64,000 bases of DNA, taken from contig CAZKEV010000006.1 of the NCBI GenBank assembly GCA_964551875.1, positions 1 to 64,000 of the forward strand, given 5' to 3'. This DNA is from JACTUA01 sp964551875. GTDB lineage: Archaea; Halobacteriota; Methanomicrobia; Methanomicrobiales; JACTUA01. Under the pieces are notes generated by a model, which was not told the origin of the DNA, did no database searches, and was given only the letters and a program-made list of their open reading frames with translations. Made by a program: the position numbers and the translations under genes. Positions 8,549 through 15,766 of this stretch are shown in pieces. Within the stretch, counting starts at the first letter, position 1, and the number at the start of each line of letters is the position of its first letter.

Positions 8549-9322
8549 ATGGAGATCACGGTTCTTGCAAGCGGGTCAAAGGGCAACTGCACCTTCGTCA
8601 TGGGAGAGGATGGCGCCCTCCTCATCGACTGCGGCCTCTCGGCCCGTGAGGCTCTTTCTCGTCTCCGCAATGGCGGGTGCCGTGAGGATACCATCCGGGG
8701 GATCCTGGTCACCCACGAACATGTGGACCATATCCGGGGTGTCCAGGCCCTGGCATGGAAGCTCAAGGTCCCGGTCTATGGCACCGGGGGTACCCTTCTG
8801 GACCTTGCCAGCGCTGAGACCGGCAGACAGCCGATGCGGCTGATGCGCATTGCCCCCGGGTCAGTGGCTGCCGTCGATGGGTTCGCCATAGAGGCCTTTG
8901 CCACCTCCCACGACGCCCGGGAGCCCTGCGGATTCACTGTCAGAAACGGTGACCTCCGGTTCACCTGCTGCACCGATACCGGCCTCATCAGCGACCCTGT
9001 CTTCGGGCGTCTCCGGGCATCTGATGCTATCCTGCTGGAGTTCAACCATTGCCCGGAGATGCTCCGGACCGGCCCCTATCCGGAGGTGCTGAAGCGCCGG
9101 ATAAGATCCCGGCATGGCCACCTTTCCAACGTTTCTGCCGCTGCCTGCCTCCGGGCCCTGGGCTGCGACGTAGGGACCGTGATCCTGGGCCACCTCTCCG
9201 AGATCAACAACACGCCGGAGAAGGCCCTCGCCTCCGCGAAGGAGGGGCTCGGGCTCTATTGCGGCGGGGTGCGGGTGGTAGTGGGGAAGCAGCATACAGT
9301 TTCGGAGACAGTTCGGATCTGA
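8549..9322 (+). CDS. Metallo-beta-lactamase-fold hydrolase (YycJ/WalJ type)
   Basis: 257 residues. The opening MEITVLASGSKGNCTFV and the zinc motif THEHVDHIRG (HxHxDH) mark the MBL superfamily. ATSHDA, CTDTG and GHLS supply later metal ligands. The SGSKGNC start is typical of the YycJ/WalJ-like group, thought to be exonucleases or phosphodiesterases. The true substrate is unknown. ATG 8549 has GGGGGAG 5 nt upstream. It stands between tupC and the Mop gene, probably without functional connection. Confidence 0.8.
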   Translation: MEITVLASGSKGNCTFVMGEDGALLIDCGLSAREALSRLRNGGCREDTIRGILVTHEHVDHIRGVQALAWKLKVPVYGTGGTLLDLASAETGRQPMRLMRIAPGSVAAVDGFAIEAFATSHDAREPCGFTVRNGDLRFTCCTDTGLISDPVFGRLRASDAILLEFNHCPEMLRTGPYPEVLKRRIRSRHGHLSNVSAAACLRALGCDVGTVILGHLSEINNTPEKALASAKEGLGLYCGGVRVVVGKQHTVSETVRI

Positions 9323-9426
9323 AACGACTGCCAGATCGGTTCTCTTTCAACGCATCCTGCCCGAATCCATGGGGAGGAGCGGAACCGCCGGTTTATCCGG
9401 TTTCTTCCCTTGCCGGAACACACGGT

Positions 9427-9927
9427 TCAGGGCCCCTCACGATGAAACCTCCCGTCAGACCGGGCACTGGAAACAGATTCTTTCGCCTTTTCGAGCCAGC
9501 CGGCCGCCTCGTCCGGGTAAGCGTCAAAGGCTGGCACGTAGGGCTTCACGTCCAGAAGAGGGGTGCCGTCAATGATATCCAGGTCTTCAACCGTAAGTAT
9601 GCCCCCGTGGACCGAGATGAGCCGAACGATGGAGATCCCGATGGGATTCGGGCGCGTGGGCGCCCGGGTGGCAAAGACCCCGCGATCGGTGCTGTCCAGG
9701 TACGGCCTCACGATGAGGGGACCCGGTCGGCTCCGGTGGAAATGGTAGATCAGGGTCACCCTGGAGAACCCCTCCAGATCCCGGAGGCCGTCCCGGTACG
9801 GCGGGAAGATCTCCACCGTCCCCCGGATGCCCCGGGCACCCGGAGGCTGGATGGGCATCCCTGATGGATCATGGAAGGGGGAATGGATGATCCCGATGGG
9901 GGTATAGGTGATTGGGGACGGATCCAT
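9427..9927 (-). CDS. TrmO-family tRNA methyltransferase (YaeB/VirR-like)
   Basis: 166 residues. TrmO proteins N6-methylate threonylcarbamoyl-adenosine at position 37 of tRNA, using SAM bound on a small beta-barrel. Family marks are TYTPIGIIHSPF at the start, RGTVEIFPPYRDGLRDLEGF, LIYHFHRS, VFATRAPTRPNPIGISIVRL and IIDGTPLLDVKPYVP. The ATG at 9927 has GGGGGAGGGG upstream and fits the family start. A longer frame exists upstream but has no homology. It is convergent with the MBL gene. Confidence 0.85.
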   Translation of the reverse strand: MDPSPITYTPIGIIHSPFHDPSGMPIQPPGARGIRGTVEIFPPYRDGLRDLEGFSRVTLIYHFHRSRPGPLIVRPYLDSTDRGVFATRAPTRPNPIGISIVRLISVHGGILTVEDLDIIDGTPLLDVKPYVPAFDAYPDEAAGWLEKAKESVSSARSDGRFHREGP

Positions 9928-10082
9928 TACCCGCCCCTCCCCCGGGCCGGTGTTCTCATACTCATCAGGTACCTCCCCCTTGCGTAAGAATTGCGCGGTG
10001 CAGTCTGCCAGGGAAGGGGATGACACCTGATCCATACCAAGGTTCATATCCAAGGAGTGAACATCATCCTGCGGTGAAAACG

Positions 10083-10292
10083 ATGAAGATCAGTGCTCGT
10101 AACATCCTGAAAGGAAAAGTGAAGAAGATTACGCCGGGAAGCGTCAACTCGGAAGTCATCCTGGAACTGCCTGGGGGGCAGGAGATAACCTCGATCATCA
10201 CGAGAAAATCGGTGGAATCCCTCGGGCTTGCAGTCGGGAAACCGGCCTATGCCGTGATCAAGTCGAGCGAAGTGATGATTGCTGTAGACTGA
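10083..10292 (+). CDS. mop: Molbindin (free-standing Mop domain)
   Basis: 69 residues: one Mop/TOBE domain opening MKISARNILKGKVKKI and containing VNSEVILELPGG, EITSIITRKSVESLGL and GKPAYAVIKSSEVMIAVD. Such proteins assemble as hexamers that bind molybdate or tungstate in the cytosol and buffer its concentration. ATG 10083 has GGTGA 5 nt upstream. The longer frame starting at 9912 is not coding, because it overlaps the trmO start. With the MoSto-like protein and TupABC it makes a small Mo/W homeostasis island. Confidence 0.92.
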   Translation: MKISARNILKGKVKKITPGSVNSEVILELPGGQEITSIITRKSVESLGLAVGKPAYAVIKSSEVMIAVD

Positions 10293-10306
10293 ATGTACCT
10301 TCCCTG

Positions 10307-10312
10307 TTTTTT
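10307..10312 (+). terminator. Oligo-T terminator after mop
   Basis: CCCTGTTTTTTCTCGG lies 14 nt after the mop stop. On the opposite strand an oligo-T7 (10413-10419) similarly follows the stop of the large surface protein at 10442, so this 149-bp space holds both terminators. Confidence 0.5.
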
Positions 10313-10441
10313 CTCGGTTTGTATTCCGCCATCCCAGAACCGGCATCAGCACATAACGGGATTGTTCAGGGGACAGCCGGTGAACCGAACCCCCCGGGGG
10401 CACTTAGGACAGAAAAAAAGGAGGATGGGTCTCTCCTCGCG

Positions 10442-13400
10442 TTATTTCTTGAGCTTTTCGATGGCAATGCCGCCAAGGGTCAGGGGCGTAGTCGGATCGG
10501 CCGTGTCAGCGGCACCCGGCTGTGTATCGTATACCACAGCGCCCGTTGCCTTGTCCCAGATCCTGATCCGGAACAGGTCCTGTTGTGGTTTCGACCCGCC
10601 GTCGATCACCGAGACGAGGAAGCCGTAGGTCTTCTCCCCCTTGATCTTGCCGCTCCCCTGGTAGAAGGCCTTCTTTGCCTCCTTCTGGATCACGAGCCAG
10701 TCGTACGACATGGAGGTAAAGGCGATCTTCCCCTTCGGGAACTGGAACGCGGTCACCCCTTTGAAGGGCTCCTTCTTCAGGACCGGGTACCTCGCCAGGA
10801 ACTCCAGGGTGGCAGGACCGGTGGCAATCGGATCGGCTGCCAGAGCCCCCGCGGGGGACTTGATGCTCCCAGCTCCCGCCACGAACCCGCTCTGCGGGTC
10901 ATAGACGATGAACTGGGTGCTGCTGGTGGCCGTTGCTTCAACCCCCATACTGTCCTTGAGGGTCACCTTCACGATGTAGAACCCTGGCATGGTGTAGGCG
11001 TGGCTTCCGGTGATGGAGTGGGCCGTCTCGTCCACAACGCCCGCTGACGTGGTCCCATCGCCCCAGTCAAAGACCGCGGTGTGGGTGTCGTACGGGTCGG
11101 TGAAATAAGCCACGGCGGTTGCGTCAGTACCGACCTTCACCGGGTCCGTGGAAATGGTGAGGGAGTCGATGACCGGCCGGAGGTTCAGGATGATGGTGTT
11201 GATCCCGCCGACTTGGAGCCCGCCTGTGGGAACGCCCACGCCCTTCAGCTTCAGCGGCCAGTTCTTGTCGGTCTCCGGGAAGGTGGCACCGTTCAGGGTG
11301 CTGGTCACGATGTAGTCGTTGCTCCGGACCGTGGGCACGCTGTCAAAGACCTTCGTGTAGCCATCCCTGGCCTTGACCACGATATCGTAGCCTGCCAGTG
11401 CCAGCTCCTCGTTGTATGCCGTGTTGGAGTGCATGTCCGCGTCGTCCACGAAGCCTGCCAGGAACCAGAGGGGCATGCCGTTCCAGGTCCCCTTGGAGTC
11501 GGTGTAGCTCACCCCGTGGTTCGCCCCGAACTGGCAGGCCAGGGCCTGCTCGAAGTAAGTCTTGGCCACGGTGTAGGCGATCCCGCCCACCCGGGTGCCG
11601 TCCAGCTGGAGGTCCCACTGGGTCTCAGGTTTCGTGTAGACCCGGATCTCTGTCACGTACTTGGCAGATAGACCGGCGGCTGATGGGTATAGGATACCCG
11701 GGGCATACTGCCCGTAGTCCGGGTCCGAGGGGTCATAGGACTGGTAGTAGTAGTGCCAGTAACCGGGCGGCATCGTCTCGTGCATGTCCCACTGGGCGTA
11801 GATGTGGTCATCGGGCATGAAGAAGAGCCGCATGCCGTCCGCATAGCTCGGTACGTACTTCCCGTCGGCGTACCAGGCCAGGATCGCGTCACCCTGGAGT
11901 GCCTGGATGGCCGGTGTGGTGTACACGCTGGTGTAGGGCAGGATGGTCTTGTACCCATCGGAGGCGACGAGGACCAAGTCTGTGCCGGCTCCCATGCCGC
12001 CGACGAGGCTCACCAGGTCATAGAGCCGGGTACCCTTCACGGCATTGGAGATCTTGAACCCGCCCTTGGTCTGGTCGTACTGTCCCCAGATATCGGTCGG
12101 GTCCATGGTGACCCCCTGGAACTTGTACTGGTTGGTCCCGTCGCCGATTGTGTCGAACTGGGCAATCATCGCGGTGTAGTCGATCAGTACCTCATCTACC
12201 ACCGTCGTCCGGTCATCCCCGTACTTCACGATGTGGAGCTTCGGAATCTGCACGGGTACCCCGAACTCGGTGAGCTCGATCTCGGCAATCTTCCCCACGC
12301 TGCCCCCACCCAGGGCCCCGTTGGGTTTGGTCACGGCATCGCCGACGAGCCTCAGCGGGCCACTGGTGGTGAGCGGAGCACCGTCCATCATGGTGGCGAT
12401 GATGTACCGGTTACTCCACGCCACGTCGGTGCTCGCAAAGGTCTTCGCAAAGCCATCGCTTGCCTTCACGGTAACCTTGTAACCGGCCATGGCCTGGACC
12501 GCGTTGAACTCGTGAGGCTGGCGGTCGTCAACCCAGCCGGCCAGGAACCAGAGGGGGATACCGGACCAGACATGGGTCTCCTTGATACTGCCATCATCAT
12601 TCTTGATGACCTGCGTCCACTCCACGTAGTGGCCGGATGCCGGGCACCCGAGCCCTTCCTCGATCTCTACCTGGGAGAGGACGTCGGTGATCTTCCCCTT
12701 CACAGCCAGGTTGTAGCTGCCCGGTTCCGCCGGGGGCGTCTGGAGCTCCAGGATCTCGATCCGAACGATCGTCCCCACCCGGTCTTTCCCGGAAGTGATG
12801 GCGGGGCCATTCAGCTTCAGCGGATAGCCGTCCGCTGCCGTCAGCTCCACGCCGTTCTTCTTGTTGGCCACGATATAGCCATCATTGCGCTTCACCTGGG
12901 CACTGGTGAATGTCCTGCTGTAACCGTCGGCCGCAACCATCTTGACGGTGTAGCCGGCGTCTGCCACCGTGTCGCTGAACGTCCAGTGATCCGCCAGCTC
13001 GATGTCATCCACGGATCCCAGGAGCACCCAGAGGGGCACACCGGACCACTTGGTACCGGATCCATCGGTCCACTCAATGTAGTGGTCGGACATGGGGCAG
13101 GCGAGGCCTGCCTCGTACTCGGACTTGGGGATGGTGTCACCGACCTCCCCCAGCATTTGCAGGGTCCATGCTTCGGGAGGTTCCGGGAGACCTGAGAGCT
13201 CGATCCGCGCGATTCCTCCGATCTGCTGGCCTGTCAGAACCCCCGATCCCTTCAGGTGGAGGGGCCAGGAGGGCTTGCCTGCAGGGGTGGTGGGGGGGAG
13301 GGGGGCATCGTTCAGGGTATTGGCCACGATGTAGTTGTCGTTCCGGGCGATGGCTGCACTATCCAGAGTGATGGACGTGCCGTCCGACCCGATGACGTTC

Positions 13401-15037
13401 ACCTCGTAGTGCTCCGCGGCGATGTCGTCATTGAAGTTGAAGTGGAGCGGCCCCACGTCGGGATCGTCGTCCACCATGCCCACCAGGAACCAGAGCGGGA
13501 CCCCGCCCCATTCGTTCCCGTCGCCATCGGTCCAGAAGACCTGGTGGCCGGAGCTCGGGCAGGTGAGGCCCTCTTCGAAGTAGGCCTTGTCGACGGTTGT
13601 ATCCACCGCCCCCGAAAGCTCAAGGCTCCAGTCGGTGGGCATCGTGATGGCATCGATGTAGTCCGTCTTCACCTCGTCGTCAGAGCCCAGGGTGTTCGTC
13701 ACGGTGAGCTTCACCGTGTACTTCGCCACCATGTCGTAGGTGAAGGACGGGTTCTGCTCGGTGGAATCCACCGTGCCGTCGTTCTGGAAGTCCCACTCGT
13801 AGGAGAGGTGGGCAAGACCAGTGGACTCATCCTGGAAGTTCACGGTGAGGGGCGCCAGGCCGGTCAGGGGCGATGCCGAGAACTTCGCAACAGGATAATC
13901 GGGGGCCACGACGTCGGCCACGGTCTTAACCGCCGCCGTTGCCTCAACGATGGCCTGGGTGTAAGTCGGGTGAGCACCCCCGGAATATCCTGACACGTAG
14001 TAGAACTTAACCTCGTCATTGTCGTTGAGCTGGATGACGTTCAGGCCGTCAGGTGTGTTTCCATATCCGTCCTTGTAGACCTCGTTCACGTACGCGAACC
14101 ACTTGCCCGGGCTGTTGTACATGTAAGTGCCCACGTCGTCCAGCAGGAGCACGCTATCGTAGGTCCACCGCTTGTCGGTCACGCCGTAGGTGAGGCCGGT
14201 CGCGTGGAGAGCCCCCAGCGGGGTATCCTCCTGGATCGTGTAGCTGGTCATTTCCTTGGACAGCTGAGTGAAGGGGGCGTCCTGGACGAGCGTCACCGTG
14301 CCGTCGAAGAGCACATCCATCGTGGGCGGTGCGGGGTCGTCGCTGTAGATGAGAATCCTGTTAACATATTTCACCGAGAGCCCGCTGCTGGACGGCCAGA
14401 AGGTGCCGTCATAGTAGTAATGCCAGCGGTCCGCGGCCAGGTTCTCGTGCATATCCCAGTTGCCGAATACGTGATAGCCCCACGGGTTCGTGCTCGTATT
14501 GGCAAAGAAGAAGAGACGCATACCGCTGTAGAAATCGGGCGGGTAGCCAGTCCCCTGAGCTTCTCCTGTGCCATCCTCCCCGACATACCAGGCAAGCACC
14601 ATCCGGAAATAGTCCGGATTCGAATAGACATCATCGTAATCAAAACTCTTAGCAAAATTGTCCGTCGCTTTGATGGTGACATATTCGCCGGCATTCATGC
14701 CACCCACGAGGTTGCAGAGGTCCCTGACATCGGTTCCCTTCACTGCACCATAGTCCCGGGACATAACATTGACCTCTTCCGCCGGATCCCACATGTTGGC
14801 AGGATCGAACGTGGGGCCCTGGAAGTAGTAGTGGGTGGTCCCATCCCCGTAGACCGGGAGCCCCAGGTTGGTCTCCATGTCCGGGATGGATAGTGTTCGC
14901 TGATCCAGTACCGTCGTCCCGTCATTCGCATACTTGATGACGGTAACTTCTGTGGAGGCCGCCGCAGCCGGGAGCACGAGCACCAGGCCAGCCAGCAGCA
15001 GCACCATCAAAACCTTCTGCACTCTCGTATCAGTCAT
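10442..15037 (-). CDS. Giant secreted multidomain protein with six SUOX-like modules, PKD and DUF4430-like domains
   Basis: 1531 residues. Signal peptide 1-27. Approximate order: module A1 (27-250; VRDLCNLVGGMNAGEY, GMRLFFF, GLSVKYVNRILI); DUF4430/transcobalamin-like (262-350); PKD (386-463, YEWDFQNDG); modules B1, B2 and B3 (468-625, 622-770, 774-930); module A2 (931-1137); B4 (1140-1290); degenerate PKD (1290-1378, FDWGDGT); C-terminal post-PKD domain (1378-1531, GFVAGAGSI). Each B module has a Cys (B1-B3 as GLxCP) followed by W-x-G-[VIM]-P-LW-x-L and VDD, and resembles the molybdopterin-binding fold of sulfite oxidase. No membrane anchor or sorting tail is seen, so it is probably released or held by partners. 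GTGAGG lies 7 nt ahead of the ATG. Confidence 0.8.
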   Translation of the reverse strand: MTDTRVQKVLMVLLLAGLVLVLPAAAASTEVTVIKYANDGTTVLDQRTLSIPDMETNLGLPVYGDGTTHYYFQGPTFDPANMWDPAEEVNVMSRDYGAVKGTDVRDLCNLVGGMNAGEYVTIKATDNFAKSFDYDDVYSNPDYFRMVLAWYVGEDGTGEAQGTGYPPDFYSGMRLFFFANTSTNPWGYHVFGNWDMHENLAADRWHYYYDGTFWPSSSGLSVKYVNRILIYSDDPAPPTMDVLFDGTVTLVQDAPFTQLSKEMTSYTIQEDTPLGALHATGLTYGVTDKRWTYDSVLLLDDVGTYMYNSPGKWFAYVNEVYKDGYGNTPDGLNVIQLNDNDEVKFYYVSGYSGGAHPTYTQAIVEATAAVKTVADVVAPDYPVAKFSASPLTGLAPLTVNFQDESTGLAHLSYEWDFQNDGTVDSTEQNPSFTYDMVAKYTVKLTVTNTLGSDDEVKTDYIDAITMPTDWSLELSGAVDTTVDKAYFEEGLTCPSSGHQVFWTDGDGNEWGGVPLWFLVGMVDDDPDVGPLHFNFNDDIAAEHYEVNVIGSDGTSITLDSAAIARNDNYIVANTLNDAPLPPTTPAGKPSWPLHLKGSGVLTGQQIGGIARIELSGLPEPPEAWTLQMLGEVGDTIPKSEYEAGLACPMSDHYIEWTDGSGTKWSGVPLWVLLGSVDDIELADHWTFSDTVADAGYTVKMVAADGYSRTFTSAQVKRNDGYIVANKKNGVELTAADGYPLKLNGPAITSGKDRVGTIVRIEILELQTPPAEPGSYNLAVKGKITDVLSQVEIEEGLGCPASGHYVEWTQVIKNDDGSIKETHVWSGIPLWFLAGWVDDRQPHEFNAVQAMAGYKVTVKASDGFAKTFASTDVAWSNRYIIATMMDGAPLTTSGPLRLVGDAVTKPNGALGGGSVGKIAEIELTEFGVPVQIPKLHIVKYGDDRTTVVDEVLIDYTAMIAQFDTIGDGTNQYKFQGVTMDPTDIWGQYDQTKGGFKISNAVKGTRLYDLVSLVGGMGAGTDLVLVASDGYKTILPYTSVYTTPAIQALQGDAILAWYADGKYVPSYADGMRLFFMPDDHIYAQWDMHETMPPGYWHYYYQSYDPSDPDYGQYAPGILYPSAAGLSAKYVTEIRVYTKPETQWDLQLDGTRVGGIAYTVAKTYFEQALACQFGANHGVSYTDSKGTWNGMPLWFLAGFVDDADMHSNTAYNEELALAGYDIVVKARDGYTKVFDSVPTVRSNDYIVTSTLNGATFPETDKNWPLKLKGVGVPTGGLQVGGINTIILNLRPVIDSLTISTDPVKVGTDATAVAYFTDPYDTHTAVFDWGDGTTSAGVVDETAHSITGSHAYTMPGFYIVKVTLKDSMGVEATATSSTQFIVYDPQSGFVAGAGSIKSPAGALAADPIATGPATLEFLARYPVLKKEPFKGVTAFQFPKGKIAFTSMSYDWLVIQKEAKKAFYQGSGKIKGEKTYGFLVSVIDGGSKPQQDLFRIRIWDKATGAVVYDTQPGAADTADPTTPLTLGGIAIEKLKK
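10501..10813. repeat. 313-bp direct repeat, copy 1 (3' end of the 1531-residue gene)
   Basis: Read base by base, 10501-10813 appears identical to 15826-16138 (offset 5325). It encodes most of the C-terminal post-PKD domain. On both sides the two genes diverge quickly, even at silent sites. This points to gene conversion or very recent duplication. Confidence 0.85.
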
Positions 15038-15379
15038 AGAACATCCTCACGGGTGGTTCTCATCATAGAGTTGATAACGGAGAGAAGTCAACATGTCCAA
15101 ATAAGAATGTTGTCATTTCCGATTTTGTCAATGCAATTTAATGAACAATATGAATAATTCGCGTTTCTCCCGGCGGATCCCACTCTTTCTCCATAAAGAT
15201 ACCGGTTGAGAGAATCTCCTCCGGCCATACCGATCCTGCAATGACGGCACCGTTTCCTGCCAATTCATCAGAATCTGATGGAAAACCATGTTCAGTGAAA
15301 ACAAATGAACCGGGCTTCGCGATGGCGATCCGGATAATCGTAAAGGGCTGGCACTCCGAAAAAAGGTACTGTGGGGTAG
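15038..15379. other. AT-rich intergenic region with promoter of the giant gene
   Basis: The half next to the gene is markedly AT-rich. On the minus strand it offers ATTCTTATTTGG (about 15096-15107) and TTCATTAAATTG further up as TATA candidates, then GTGAGG just ahead of the ATG at 15037. From 15190 to 15379 the minus strand is open with protein-like phrases, but no start or family is recognised. It may be decayed sequence continuing from the adjoining pseudogene. Confidence 0.4.
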
Positions 15380-15730
15380 TTATTTCCCGCGCGCCCACCG
15401 GAGACGGATGACAGGCACTCCCAGCGCGCCCAGGGTCGCCGGCGCGCCAAAGCCGGGAATGCCCGGGGATCGCCCCTCCCCGCCGGCGCGCCGGCTGCCC
15501 CACCTTCGGCCACCACCACCGCCCGGGGTTTGAACCGGCTTCGTCGCGGCGGTGAGGGTCCCGGCGTTCCACATCCACCGCGGTGGGGAGAACTATCCAG
15601 CGGCCGTTAGACCGGTTGTACCGGGCCAGGGCCAACTTCTGCGCATTGTTCCCAGCTGCCTTCAGGTCCGCGCCGGTATACCACACGATGACGGTGGCGT
15701 CCTTTGAAGGAGCCTCATCACCCCGTCTCC
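15380..15730 (-). pseudogene. Frameshifted remnant of a PGF-CTERM surface protein C-terminus
   Basis: The minus strand encodes KDATVIVWYTGADLKAAGN and KLALARYNRSNGRWIVL, a close match to KDATVTVRYSDADLKAAGN and KLALARYDRSDSKWTVL in the intact 459-residue protein at 21551. After that the match jumps frames: AGTLTAATKPV in a second frame (against ARTLTATTNRF), and the tail SPGIPGFGAPATLGALG matches SGIPGFGAMAALGALG. At least one indel lies near 15570. No start codon or upstream domains remain. It lies directly after the stop of the 1392-residue gene, so it is probably a duplication scar. Confidence 0.8.
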
Positions 15731-15766
15731 CGGAAAAGGAATAAAGAGGGTAGCTTTCTCCTGAGG

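Noticed and set aside
11753..13195. Long open frame of 480 codons on the plus strand inside the giant surface gene
   Set aside because: It is antisense to a protein with signal peptide and recognisable domains. The composition (rich in Gly, His, Asp, Arg and Val) is typical of antisense frames in high-GC genes.
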